Part shown: piece by piece, positions 42,050 through 51,382 of the stretch
Layout: each line of letters opens with the position of its first letter
How positions within the stretch are numbered: the first letter of the stretch is position 1
From: Planctomycetaceae bacterium
GTDB lineage: Bacteria > Planctomycetota > Planctomycetia > Gemmatales > Gemmataceae
Direction: 5' to 3'
Assembly (NCBI GenBank): GCA_013823135.1
Contig: PNLP01000013.1
Location: 85,869 to 149,868 of the forward strand
DNA: 64,000 nt
Notes under the pieces: generated by a model
Databases searched by the model: none
What the model was told of the DNA's origin: nothing
Seen by the model: only the letters and a program-made list of their open reading frames with translations
Made by a program: the position numbers and the translations under genes

Positions 42050-43051
42050 TCAGTTCAGCGTCACAACCTCGCCGCCCGCGCGCGTGGAGATTTGCTGGAG
42101 TGTGAGCAGCGGAGTCGCGTTGTTCAGGAACCGAACGCTGCCGTCAGCGAATAGCATGTTCGCCCCGCCGGTGTGCCCGGACGAGTAGGGGATGTTGGTG
42201 CCAGCGTTCTCGTTCGTGCCGTTCGCCGCAGTGTTGCCAAGCCCGATCTGATTGATCTGCCAGCGGGTCGTGGTGCAGTTGAATGTCCGTTCGGCGTACG
42301 CTGCACCGACGTTCGTATTTCCCGCCCCCATTGTCCAGCCGTGCGGCCCCTGACTGGTGATCGCACCGTAGGCAGGGACGACGGGTTGGTTGTTTGCGTC
42401 CCGAATGTGGTTGCTCTGCTCGCCGACGATGAGGGTGTTGCTCGTCCCGTCGGTGATACTCACCATCGACACCTGACTGTTCGCGAACAGGATACCGCCG
42501 GCGCCGTTGATGTTGCCCGCGCCATTGCAACAGGTGACCGCCGCCTGCGGCGAGTCGAGCGTGGAACCGGCGACGCCGGTGTACGACGTGAACATCAGGA
42601 ACCGGCCGTTGTTGCCCGAGTTCACGTAGAACTCCGGCAGTGGGGACGACGGACAGCGATACGGTTTAATGGTGACGCGGTTCACGAGGTCCATGTTTCC
42701 GGCATTCGTGTAGCCGCTGCTAGCATTGAATTGCCACTTGCTGAAGATCGCACCCTGCTCGATGTATGGAAGGATGTACACCTTCCACGAGGAGCCCCAC
42801 GAGGCGGTGCCGGTGCCGAACGGGGCCTGGTCCCGGGCGCAACCCGGAGGCAACCAACTGTACACGTCGTGATAGCCGTGCATCGCCAGGCCGAGTTGCT
42901 TCATGTTGTTACTGCACGTGGTTCGGGCCGCAGCTTCGCGGACCTTCTGAACGGCAGGGAGCAACAGTCCAATGAGAATTGCGATAATCGCGATTACCAC
43001 CAGCAGTTCGATCAAGGTGAACGCTTTTCGAGGGAAAATTCGAGCAGACAT
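42050..43051 (-). CDS. DUF1559 family pseudopilin-like protein
   Basis: A 333-residue protein with prepilin-type N-terminus MSARIFPRKAFTLIELLVVI and conserved LLLPAVQKVREAAARTTCSNNMKQLGLAMHGYHDVYSWLPPGC. Later motifs are YRCPSSPLPEFY, ITDGTSNTLIVGEQ and SSGHTGGANMLFADGSVRFL near the end. It is preceded by about 670 bases of non-coding DNA, as is the DUF1559 gene at 31267. Unlike that one, no lipoprotein gene follows in an operon. Confidence 0.94.
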   Translation of the reverse strand: MSARIFPRKAFTLIELLVVIAIIAILIGLLLPAVQKVREAAARTTCSNNMKQLGLAMHGYHDVYSWLPPGCARDQAPFGTGTASWGSSWKVYILPYIEQGAIFSKWQFNASSGYTNAGNMDLVNRVTIKPYRCPSSPLPEFYVNSGNNGRFLMFTSYTGVAGSTLDSPQAAVTCCNGAGNINGAGGILFANSQVSMVSITDGTSNTLIVGEQSNHIRDANNQPVVPAYGAITSQGPHGWTMGAGNTNVGAAYAERTFNCTTTRWQINQIGLGNTAANGTNENAGTNIPYSSGHTGGANMLFADGSVRFLNNATPLLTLQQISTRAGGEVVTLN

Positions 43052-43717
43052 GAGAACACCTTTCGCTGGAATGAGGAGATGGACGAGGGAGGCAGAACTA
43101 AGAACAAAAACGAGTGGCGGTGACCAACTTCATACCGAAATCTCGTCAAAGATAATTAATCGTATCCTACGTGTGAAATCCTGTGAAAGTGAAGCCGAAC
43201 TAGCACCGTAACACATGCAAAATCCCATGAATTCTGCAAAACCGCGAGTACGACAAGAATCTTCGCTTAACAGCTGAGAAACCCGGTCCGATTGTCTATA
43301 AATTGTTCAGCTTTGTCTGCCGACATGCCCCACGCGTTCATTTACAGTGTCGCAAGCGGGTTGAACAACGATGTCATGTCTCACGCCACCACAAAAATGC
43401 GGCCGCGCACTTATCGGTCAACCAACCTTAATCATCCCGTACGAATATCGAAGCTGCGGCCCCGGGTTTCGTGGGCCGCCCGCGTGTTTCTGCTCGGCGA
43501 GCCGCCTCATTCCCCCCGCGCGGAGTATCATTCCTCCGGTCACCGACTCACGCTCCCCAAACCAGCCAACGTGAATCACGGAACGGCCTGTTGGTTAGCC
43601 GTGCTAGACCGCGTTTGGGCTTGCACGATGAGGCATGTTGTGTCAACCATTTCCGAGTTGGCAATTTGGGCGAGTGAGTGCCCGACCCTTCCCCGGTGAC
43701 CCGTGGCCGGTTTCCGA
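43052..43717. other. Non-coding region upstream of a DUF1559 gene
   Basis: No gene is visible in these ~670 bases. The part nearest the DUF1559 start, 43100-43400, is AT-richer than the surrounding sequence. It is a divergent intergenic region. No hairpin or RNA gene was recognised. Confidence 0.55.
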
Positions 43718-44386
43718 ATGCACATTACCGTGTCGAGTACCATCGGAGTCATATACGGCGGCGCGGCCGTGCAACCGATGGGATTCGAGACCGACGCGGG
43801 AATTCTCGCTGCCGGCATCACCGCGATCGGTGGGATGCTCCCAGACCTCGATAGCGACTCGGGCGTCCCAGTTCGCGAAATGTTCGGGCTGGCTGCCGCC
43901 GTGCTTCCCGTGCTGTTGCTCCCGCGATTCGTTCACGCAGGCATGACACGCGAAGCAATCCTCGCTTCCATGTTGTTTGGCTACATCTTCGTGCGCTATT
44001 TCGTCTCGAAGCTCTTCAAGAAGCTCAGCGTTCACCGTGGCATGTACCACAGCATTCCCGCCATGTTCATCGCCGGGTTGGTCGTGTACCTCGCGTATCA
44101 CTCCCCCGACCGCAACCTCCGGATCCTGATGGCCGTCGGCGTGATGATCGGCTTCGCATCGCATTTGATTCTGGACGAGATCTATTCGGTGGATTTCCGT
44201 GGTGTGAAGATCGTGTTGAAGTCGTCGGCCGGGAGTGCCGTGAAGCTCACCTCGCCATCGTTGATCGCCACGGCAAGTTGCTACGCGATTCTCGGTGGAC
44301 TCGGCTATGTCGCGTACAAGGAATACATGAAACCGCCCGAACCCGACCCGCCGCCGCAGACCCACCGCAACCGCCGCATGATGTAG
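43718..44386 (+). CDS. YdjM-like membrane-bound metal-dependent hydrolase family protein
   Basis: A 222-residue membrane protein from ATG 43718 (MHITVSSTIGVIYGG); a GTG at 43703 is also possible. Conserved His and Asp residues suited to metal binding appear in MHIT, GGMLPDLDSDSG near residue 40, LSVHRGMYHSIP near 107 and GFASHLILDEIYS near 145. That set matches the YdjM/PF04307 group, of unknown substrate. About five membrane helices are predicted by eye. The C-terminal tail is Pro/basic-rich. Confidence 0.85.
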   Translation: MHITVSSTIGVIYGGAAVQPMGFETDAGILAAGITAIGGMLPDLDSDSGVPVREMFGLAAAVLPVLLLPRFVHAGMTREAILASMLFGYIFVRYFVSKLFKKLSVHRGMYHSIPAMFIAGLVVYLAYHSPDRNLRILMAVGVMIGFASHLILDEIYSVDFRGVKIVLKSSAGSAVKLTSPSLIATASCYAILGGLGYVAYKEYMKPPEPDPPPQTHRNRRMM

Positions 44387-44477
44387 GCGAAACGAGATCC
44401 GCAGAACTGATGGTGTCGGGGGCGGTGGCAACCGTGTAGAGTGGCGCCATCGCCCTCACTCATCTCAAAGATTCATC

Positions 44478-44918
44478 ATGCGAATTGCTGCGTTGATTTT
44501 CGGCCTGCTCGGAGTCGCAGGGTCGGGTGCCCTGGGCGTTAAGTGGATGACCGACATCAGTGAGAAGAAACCCGAACTCGACCGAGCACGCGAAGTGATC
44601 GCGACCTCGGGAAGCCCCGATGCCCTGGAGAAAGTCGCGAAACTGGATCGCCTCATTTACACAACCTATACCCTGCTCGCAGGTGCGGTACTGGGCCTTC
44701 TGGGGTGCGTGTTGGTATTCACCCGGAAGGGTGCCGTTGCCGCAGCGGTGTTTTTCGTCGCGTTCGTCACGCCGCTCGTCGTGGCCCAGGACATTAAACC
44801 TGGAGTCATCACATCCGGTCTGGCACTGGCGATACTCTTCTCGTTCTTCGTGAAGCCCCTTCCGGTCGCCCGCCGGAAGCGAGAACCCGGCATCCCTGTC
44901 GGCACCGACATGGTGTGA
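44478..44918 (+). CDS. Hypothetical membrane protein
   Basis: A 146-residue protein with an N-terminal helix (IAALIFGLLGVAGSGALGVKWM), a short charged loop, and three closely spaced helices (LLAGAVLGLLGCVLVFT, AAAVFFVAFVTPLVVA, GLALAILFSFFVKP). The tail is basic. No family was recognised. It is codirectional with YdjM-like and nusA genes but well separated from both. Confidence 0.7.
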   Translation: MRIAALIFGLLGVAGSGALGVKWMTDISEKKPELDRAREVIATSGSPDALEKVAKLDRLIYTTYTLLAGAVLGLLGCVLVFTRKGAVAAAVFFVAFVTPLVVAQDIKPGVITSGLALAILFSFFVKPLPVARRKREPGIPVGTDMV

Positions 44919-45142
44919 CGGGCGGAAATCCGCGACGGAAATGCTCGCGGGTCTTGCTTTCCAGTGCCATTCAAGTCACAATAGTTTTGTTCGACAACCA
45001 CGACCCATCGATGCACCGGCAGTGAGCCGCCACATCGGGGCGTCGGGTGTTAGTTTGAGCAAGCCCTTACGGTGGCTTCCTCAAACAACCCCGGCTCCAC
45101 GGCGTGGCAGAAGCTCAAGCCGGTGTTGCCGTTTGTTGGAAA

Positions 45143-45164
45143 CCCACCCAGTGCTCTGGGTGGG
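45143..45164 (+). promoter_or_regulatory. Hairpin in the nusA leader
   Basis: CCCACCCAG and CTGGGTGGG form a 9-bp stem around a 4-nt loop, ending about 9 bases before the likely nusA ribosome binding site. It could modulate nusA translation or be a terminator for upstream transcription. No T-run follows, so the former is slightly favoured. Inference only. Confidence 0.4.
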
Positions 45165-45187
45165 CTGTATGCAAGGCGGAGATCCAG

Positions 45188-46606
45188 ATGACGATCAAGA
45201 AAGAGAAAGATCCCGGGGAAGAGATCATCAAACTCGTGGACAAGCTCCACGAGGATCGGAAGATCCCCCGTGAGACCATCCTCACCGGTATCGCGTCCGC
45301 CATTCAGGTCGCCGCCGAACGGCACTTCGGTGTTGAGTCGGGCGTGTTCGTCAACATCGACCAGAGCACCGGGCACATCACCGCCAGGCACGGCGACGTC
45401 GAACTCGACCCGGAAACGCTCGGCCGCATCGCCGCACAGTCCGCCAAGCAGATGATCATCCAGAAAATCCGCGAGGCCGAGTCGGACACAGTCTACAACG
45501 AATTCTCGGGCAAGAAGGGTGAACTGATCGTCGGCACCGTCACCCGTGTCGATGCGGGCACGGCCATCGTCTCCCTCGGCAAGAGTGAAGCGCTCCTGCC
45601 TCGCAGCGAGCAGATTCCCGGCGAATCGCAGCATGTCGGCGACCGTGTGAAGGCCGTGATCCTCGAAGTTCGCAAGCAAGGCCACCGCGTCAAGATCGTG
45701 CTGAGCCGGTGCCACCCGGACTTCGTGCGAGCGCTCTTCGAGGAAGAAATCCCCGAAATCGACGAACGGATCATCGACATTCGGGCCGTGGCTCGCGAAG
45801 CGGGTTACCGCTCGAAGGTCGCCGTCACCAGCATCGACCTGAAGGTCGACTGCGTCGGTGCGTGTGTCGGCGTTCGCGGTAGTCGAATCAAGAACGTCAT
45901 CGAAGAACTCAACGGCGAGCGAATCGACATTGTGCGATGGAACGACGCCCTCCAGGTGTTGATCCCGAACGCGCTGCAACCGGCCCAGATCTCGGAAGTG
46001 TTCACGTACTCCCGGCTGGGTCGCGCGATCGTCCTCGTCACCGACGACCAGTTGTCGCTCGCCATCGGGCGACGCGGTCAGAACGTCCGCCTCGCGAGCA
46101 AGCTCGTCGGCTGGGACATCGAGATCATGACGCACGACGAGTTGGCGGAAGCCCTCGAACGTGCCGAACGCTGGTTCGGGCAACTCCCGCACGCCAGCCC
46201 CGAACTGGCGAACGCGCTCATCGACCAGGGTTTCCTGTCGTACAATGACATCACGATGACCGATGCCGAAGGGTTGGCCGAGTTCTCGGGATTGACGGTG
46301 GAACAGTCCGACGAAGTCGTGATGTACGCCGAGGAATACGCCGAGGTCATGGAGCGGAGCGTCGAGGACGAACGCCGCCAGGCAGAAGAAGCAGCCGACC
46401 AGGCCCGAGTCGAGGCAGAACAACAGGGCGAAAGCGAAGCCTCCGCGGAAGAAGGATCAGCAGGCGAGGCCGAATCCGATGAAGGCACGACCTCGGAAAC
46501 CAGCGAAACCGAGATCGACGCGAACTCCGAGCCTGCTGCCGTGTCTGAAGTAAACGAAGCATCACCCGACGCGCCCGCCGCCGAATCGGGTAAAAGTGAT
46601 GAGTGA
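45188..46606 (+). CDS. nusA: Transcription termination/antitermination protein NusA
   Basis: A 472-residue NusA from ATG 45188 (MTIKKEKDPGEEII; GGCGGAG upstream), which binds RNA polymerase and modulates pausing, termination and antitermination. The N-terminal domain is followed by S1 (GELIVGTVTRVDAGTAIVSLGKSEALLPRSEQIPGE) and KH domains with GVRGSRIKNVIEELNGERIDIVRW and LAIGRRGQNVRLASKL. The C-terminus is a long acidic, Ser/Glu-rich tail (from residue ~395), unlike the AR2 repeats of E. coli. It heads the nusA-infB operon; no rimP-like gene is seen upstream. Confidence 0.95.
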   Translation: MTIKKEKDPGEEIIKLVDKLHEDRKIPRETILTGIASAIQVAAERHFGVESGVFVNIDQSTGHITARHGDVELDPETLGRIAAQSAKQMIIQKIREAESDTVYNEFSGKKGELIVGTVTRVDAGTAIVSLGKSEALLPRSEQIPGESQHVGDRVKAVILEVRKQGHRVKIVLSRCHPDFVRALFEEEIPEIDERIIDIRAVAREAGYRSKVAVTSIDLKVDCVGACVGVRGSRIKNVIEELNGERIDIVRWNDALQVLIPNALQPAQISEVFTYSRLGRAIVLVTDDQLSLAIGRRGQNVRLASKLVGWDIEIMTHDELAEALERAERWFGQLPHASPELANALIDQGFLSYNDITMTDAEGLAEFSGLTVEQSDEVVMYAEEYAEVMERSVEDERRQAEEAADQARVEAEQQGESEASAEEGSAGEAESDEGTTSETSETEIDANSEPAAVSEVNEASPDAPAAESGKSDE

Positions 46607-46860
46607 CGCCAGGATTTCGGCATCGATGAGCCGAGCACGCGAGTTCCCCGGTATCCGCAACAATCCGGGAGATTGCGTGCTCAAATCCTCAGAAATGTCT
46701 AAACCTAAAGTGCCACCGTCCCGCAACCTCCCCTTTTCATTAAGGGCCGCGGGATTAGAATATAACTCATTCGGGGCGCAGTCGGTCGATCCAGTACACC
46801 CGCGGCGCGGCCCGCAGGTAGGTTCGGGGGTTGCTCAGGGCACCCCCAGAGGAGTTCCGC

Positions 46861-49800
46861 TTGTCGAACCCGCAGACGAAAGAAAAGCCCGAGAAGGACA
46901 AAAAAGTTCGAGTGTTCGCGCTCGCCAAGGAGCTGAACGTCGACAGCAAGGTTCTCGTTGACCTTTGCAAAGAACTCGGTTTTGCGGGAATCACCAGCCA
47001 GCTCAATGGCCTGGAAGCCGCACAGGCCGAATCGCTGCGGACCCGCGTGAAGAAGGGCGGAGCAAAGCCTGCCTCGCCCACTGCCGCCGCTCCCGCGATC
47101 CCGGCCAAACCAGCCATTCCACCTGTCGCCAGGGACAACAGGATTCAGACCCTGCCCAAGGCCAAGCCCACCCCGAAAGCAGCCGAGACTCCTCTGACCG
47201 CCCTTACAACGCCGACCGCACCGGTCGCACACCAGCCCACGACCTCGCCAGTCGCCGAGGTCCACACACCAGAACCCGAAATCCCGACGCCGCCAGCGGC
47301 ACCGGTTGTTATCGCCGGTGCACCGGAGCCGGTCGAGCCACCGAAGGTGGAAACACCGCCCACGCCGCCCGCGAACGTCATCCCGAATCTCGCCGGTGGT
47401 ATGCGTAACCTACCGGGTCGGATGCAGAACCTGAACACGGCGAGGCCAGCGGCCCCGCAGCAGCCACGACCCACGGCAACGACGCCTCCAGCGGCAGCAA
47501 CGACGCCAGCCGCAGCAACGCCCGTTGCGCCTGTCGCTGAACCTGAACCACCTCAACCAGCAGCGCCTGCCGTGAGGCAGACGCCAGCCGAGCCCGTGGT
47601 TCCTGCGGCCGTTGCTGGCCCTGTGAATCCACCTGCTGCGCAGCCAGTTGTGCCCCCTGCTCCGGTGCGACCGCACACACCGCCAGCGCCGACACGGACG
47701 AGCCCGGCGAATGTGATCCCGACTAACACCGGCGCGAACACGGGCAGTTCTTCCGGTCGCCCGGACATTCTGAAGCGGCCTCCGCAGGTCGCGCCGCCGA
47801 AGTTCATTGCCGACCGCCGAACGGGCGTCGGCGCACCGCCTCCCGGAAGCGGCCCTCGTCCACAGGGCGGCCCACAAGGTGGCGGTGGTCAGCCTGGCCA
47901 ACGCACAGGTGCTCCGCAACAAGGCGGTGGTGGCGGCGGTCCTCGTACTGGTGGTCCGCAACAAGGTGGCGGTGGTCCACGTACCGGCGCTCCGCAACAA
48001 GGCGGCGGCGGGCCGAATAAGGCCGCAGGTGGAAACGCCGGTCAGCCGATGAAGTTGACTCCGGAGATGATTGAGCGTCTCCGACTGGCCAGCGCTCGCG
48101 GCCAGAAGATGAGCCTGACGGACATCACTCGCCCCGTTGCCCCCACGCAGGCCAGCCCAGCCGGTCCTCCGCGTGGTGCCGAGAGCAAGTCGGGCCAGGG
48201 TTCGGCATCGCGGATCGCGGGTCGGCCACCCGCCGCGGAGAGCAGCCCCAGCGTCGGCGTCAACCAGAACATGTCGGACGACGAGGACGACAAGAAGAAG
48301 AAGGCCGGCGGCGGCGTCATCGGTCGCGACTCACGCCACCGCGGTCGGCAGGGTTCCGGTCGCGGTCCGGGCGGCGGTCAGCCGGCCATCGTCCTCGGGC
48401 CAGGCGGTCAGGTCGACATCATCGAGCAACAGTGGGGTTCCCGCCGTGGGCCTCGCGCCGCCCTGCTTCGCAAGCACATGCGTGGCAAGGTCGCACCGAT
48501 CGTCAAGGAAGGGAAGATTCCGATCGCGCTGCCGATCACCGTCCGAAGTCTGTCGGAAGCGATCGGTATGAAGGTCGGCGAGTTGATCAAGCGGCTCCTC
48601 AAGGAGTCCGGCCAACTTTACGGCAACAACTCGACGCTGGAATTCGACACGGCCGCGCTCATCGCCGTCGAGAAGAACATCGAGCTGGTCATCAAGAAGC
48701 AGGAAACCAAGGAAGACATCCTGCTCGAACGCTACCGCAAGATGATCGAGGAAGTGGAACCGGAGAAGCTCCAGCCGCGGCCGCCGATCGTCACCATCAT
48801 GGGCCACGTCGACCACGGCAAAACGTCGTTGCTCGACAAGATTCGCCAGAACTACGGCGTGGACTCCGATGTCGTCTCGACCGAAGCCGGTGGTATCACG
48901 CAGGTGATTCGTGCGTGGTCGGTCAAGCGAGAAGTGATCATCGAGAAGGAAATCGACGGGGTTACGCAAGAGGTGCAGGAAGACCGCTTCATCACCTTCC
49001 TCGACACCCCCGGCCACGAAGCGTTCACGAAGATGCGTGCCCGTGGTGCGAACGTCACCGATATCGCGGTGATCGTCGTCGCCGCGACCGATGGCGTCAT
49101 GCCGCAAACGCAAGAAGCCATCAACCACGCGAAGGCCGCCGAAGTCAAGATTATCGTGGCGATCAACAAGATCGACATGCCGAACGCCAACCTCGAGCGG
49201 ACCAAACGCCAGCTCTACAACGAGAACTTGTTGCCGGACAACATGGGTGGCGACGTGCAATTCGTCGAGACCAGCGCCGTTACGGGCCAGGGTATCGCCG
49301 AACTGCTCGACACGATCGTCCTTGTCGCCGAAGTCGAGGAACTCACCGCCGACCCGGATCGCCCGGCCGCGGGTAGCTGTCTGGAAGCACACATGTCCTC
49401 CGATGAGGGCGTGATGGCGACCGTGCTCATCCAACAGGGTACGCTCCACAAGGGCGATATCGTCCTGTGCGGATCGACCTACGGCCGCGTGCGGGCGATG
49501 TACAACGACGTTGGTCGGCCGATCGAATCCGCTGGCCCGAGTGCCCCCGTCCGGATCACCGGGCTGGGCGGCGTGCCAAACGCGGACGATCCGTTCTACG
49601 TCGTCGAGGAACTCACCGAGGCGAAGGAAATCGCCGAGGACCGCGAGCAGAACGAACGCCAGGCCGCACTCAACCGGTTCTCCGCCCCGAAGGATCTGGA
49701 GAGTCTGTCGGCCGCCAAGAGCAAGGCGAAGATCACCGAGCTCAAGATCATCCTCAAGGCCGAAGCCCGAGGTTCGGTCGAGGCGATCCGCAAGGAACTC

Positions 49801-50367
49801 GAAAAGCTGGTTCACGACGAGGTCCGCACCCGCGTCCTCCACACGGGCATCGGTGCCATCACCGAATCCGATGTGACCCTCGCGCTGACGAGCCCCGAAG
49901 ATACGCTCGTGATCGGGTTCAACGTCACGGCCGACGACGCCGCGTTGAAGCTCGCCGAGGAGCGTGACATCAGCCTCCGCGAATACGACATCATCTACAA
50001 GCTGACCGACGACGTGAAGAGCGCGCTCGAAGGCCGGCTCAAGCCGACCGAAGAGGTCGTTCACCTCGGCCGTGCGGTCGTCCGCCAGACGTTCAAGGTC
50101 GGCAAGGTTGGCACCATCGCCGGGTGCTTCGTCACGAGCGGCACGCTCGAACGTTCGGCCCGCGTCCGCGTCATCCGCCAGGGTGTCGTGGTGTTCCCGC
50201 CATCCGACAAGGTCGTCGGTCTCGACAGCCTCAAGCGGTTCAAGGACGACGCCAAGGAAGTCCGCGAAGGCTTCGAGTGCGGTCTCAAGATCACGGGCTT
50301 CGACGACATCAAGGTCGATGACGTCATCGAGGCGTTCAAGATCGAGATTCGGCAACGAACGCTGTGA
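46861..50367 (+). CDS. infB: Translation initiation factor IF-2
   Basis: A 1168-residue IF-2, which delivers initiator tRNA and promotes subunit joining. The TTG at 46861 is preferred because AGAGGAG lies just upstream; a TTG at 46831 is possible. An IF2_N-type domain ([25 protein letters not shown]) is followed by a very long Pro/Ala- then Gly/Gln-rich disordered linker (~residues 65-480). A second IF2_N-like region ([22 protein letters not shown]) precedes the G domain: G1 GHVDHGKT near 648, [12 protein letters not shown] and the SA motif. C-terminal domains are complete. The length exceeds E. coli's by about 280 residues. Confidence 0.97.
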   Translation: MSNPQTKEKPEKDKKVRVFALAKELNVDSKVLVDLCKELGFAGITSQLNGLEAAQAESLRTRVKKGGAKPASPTAAAPAIPAKPAIPPVARDNRIQTLPKAKPTPKAAETPLTALTTPTAPVAHQPTTSPVAEVHTPEPEIPTPPAAPVVIAGAPEPVEPPKVETPPTPPANVIPNLAGGMRNLPGRMQNLNTARPAAPQQPRPTATTPPAAATTPAAATPVAPVAEPEPPQPAAPAVRQTPAEPVVPAAVAGPVNPPAAQPVVPPAPVRPHTPPAPTRTSPANVIPTNTGANTGSSSGRPDILKRPPQVAPPKFIADRRTGVGAPPPGSGPRPQGGPQGGGGQPGQRTGAPQQGGGGGGPRTGGPQQGGGGPRTGAPQQGGGGPNKAAGGNAGQPMKLTPEMIERLRLASARGQKMSLTDITRPVAPTQASPAGPPRGAESKSGQGSASRIAGRPPAAESSPSVGVNQNMSDDEDDKKKKAGGGVIGRDSRHRGRQGSGRGPGGGQPAIVLGPGGQVDIIEQQWGSRRGPRAALLRKHMRGKVAPIVKEGKIPIALPITVRSLSEAIGMKVGELIKRLLKESGQLYGNNSTLEFDTAALIAVEKNIELVIKKQETKEDILLERYRKMIEEVEPEKLQPRPPIVTIMGHVDHGKTSLLDKIRQNYGVDSDVVSTEAGGITQVIRAWSVKREVIIEKEIDGVTQEVQEDRFITFLDTPGHEAFTKMRARGANVTDIAVIVVAATDGVMPQTQEAINHAKAAEVKIIVAINKIDMPNANLERTKRQLYNENLLPDNMGGDVQFVETSAVTGQGIAELLDTIVLVAEVEELTADPDRPAAGSCLEAHMSSDEGVMATVLIQQGTLHKGDIVLCGSTYGRVRAMYNDVGRPIESAGPSAPVRITGLGGVPNADDPFYVVEELTEAKEIAEDREQNERQAALNRFSAPKDLESLSAAKSKAKITELKIILKAEARGSVEAIRKELEKLVHDEVRTRVLHTGIGAITESDVTLALTSPEDTLVIGFNVTADDAALKLAEERDISLREYDIIYKLTDDVKSALEGRLKPTEEVVHLGRAVVRQTFKVGKVGTIAGCFVTSGTLERSARVRVIRQGVVVFPPSDKVVGLDSLKRFKDDAKEVREGFECGLKITGFDDIKVDDVIEAFKIEIRQRTL

Positions 50368-50368
50368 A

Positions 50369-50458
50369 TTTTCGATTGAAGATTTATGATTGACGATTGG
50401 AAGAGGCCCGTTGGTTTCGTCTTTCAATCTTCAATCATAAATCTTCAATCGAAAATGC
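50369..50458. repeat. ~38-bp-arm inverted repeat between infB and ylxP
   Basis: ATTTTCGATTGAAGATTTAT followed by GATTGA on the left pairs with its complement ending at about 50456, with two mismatches. It is AT-rich, unlike the GC palindromes. It starts right after the infB stop and ends immediately before the next start codon, so the hairpin would separate the two cistrons. Confidence 0.92.
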
Positions 50459-50459
50459 A

Positions 50460-50753
50460 ATGATTATCGGTTCCCTCACGATCCGGTTGCTTGTTCGCGA
50501 GTCCCGCACGCTGAAGGATAAGCGTCAGGTCGTTCGGAGCATTCTCGCCCGTCTCCGCGTAGAATTTAACGTGTCGGCCGCGGAAGTGGACTCGCTCGAA
50601 GACGTGAAGGTGGCAACTCTGGGCTTCGCGACGGTCGGCTTCGAGGTTCCCGCCGTGCAACACGTGTTGCAAGAGATCAACGAGGCGCTTCGCAAACACC
50701 CCGTAGCCGAATACCTGGGCAGCGAAATGACCGTGGGCAAGGAAGTTGTGTAG
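50460..50753 (+). CDS. YlxP-like protein (DUF503)
   Basis: A 97-residue protein from ATG 50460: MIIGSLTIRLLVRESRTLKDKRQVVRSILARLRVEFNVSAAEVD, typical of DUF503, which is often encoded between infB and rbfA. LEDVKVATLGFATVG near the middle is conserved. Its function is unknown but the position suggests a role in ribosome or translation-related processes. The palindrome upstream covers its ribosome binding region, which may restrict translation. Confidence 0.92.
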   Translation: MIIGSLTIRLLVRESRTLKDKRQVVRSILARLRVEFNVSAAEVDSLEDVKVATLGFATVGFEVPAVQHVLQEINEALRKHPVAEYLGSEMTVGKEVV

Positions 50754-50840
50754 TGGCCTGGGTCTGTACCCCGAAGGGGTTGTATTCCACAGCCCAGGGT
50801 CGCCCGCTTTGGGGCGCACCCTAGGAAGATAGTTCTCCCG

Positions 50841-51350
50841 ATGTTTACGGAGTTGTTCTGGATTCCAACATCCTTTGCCGGCCGACTCGCCGTGGCTCCG
50901 AGACCGCGGGGCGGTGACTGGCTCGACGACGAAATTTCAGCCTGGGGACGAGCCGGCGTGACAATGCTTGTCTCCATGCTCACGCCGGAAGAGGCAAGGG
51001 AGTTGGATCTGGAAGCCGAAGGGGCGATGAGTGCAGAGCACGGAATCAATTTCCGATCGCTGCCCGTGCCGGATCGAGATGTGCCTGCGTCACGCCCCGC
51101 ATTCCGAGAACTGGTAGAGGGTATCGTTCGAGAGTTGGAAGCGGGTCGCCGGGTCGCGGTTCACTGCCGACAGGGTATCGGTCGGGCGGGATTGGTTGCT
51201 GTCGGGGTGTTGATCGCCTCAGGAATTGCCCCCGACACGGCGGTTGCCACGGTTAGCGCTGCACGGGGAATGTCAGTGCCGGAAACGCCAGATCAACGAC
51301 GTTGGCTGGACGAGTTCACTGAAGATATGTCGAACACCAAGGTCGTTTAG
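50841..51350 (+). CDS. Tyrosine/dual-specificity phosphatase family protein
   Basis: A 169-residue protein with the phosphatase signature HCRQGIGRAG: Cys109 nucleophile and Arg115. LPVPDRDVP near residues 74-82 supplies the general-acid Asp region. The first ~25 residues contain FWIPTSFAGRLAVAPRPRGGDWL, as in cyclin-type dual-specificity phosphatases of bacteria. It dephosphorylates proteins or other phosphoesters in the cytoplasm. It lies inside the infB-rbfA operon, where it is not usual. Its stop codon TAG is part of a GTTTAGCCGCGAC repeat fragment. Confidence 0.88.
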   Translation: MFTELFWIPTSFAGRLAVAPRPRGGDWLDDEISAWGRAGVTMLVSMLTPEEARELDLEAEGAMSAEHGINFRSLPVPDRDVPASRPAFRELVEGIVRELEAGRRVAVHCRQGIGRAGLVAVGVLIASGIAPDTAVATVSAARGMSVPETPDQRRWLDEFTEDMSNTKVV

Positions 51351-51382
51351 CCGCGACCCGAAGGGGAGCGCGGAATAGTAAA

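Noticed and set aside
41857..42105. Small plus-strand open frame (82 codons) after the LRR remnant
   Set aside because: Its ribosome binding site is absent and it overlaps the end of the DUF1559 gene; no similarity to known proteins.
48331..50427. Minus-strand open frame of 698 codons opposite infB
   Set aside because: Antisense shadow of the IF-2 G domain and C-terminus; no motifs.
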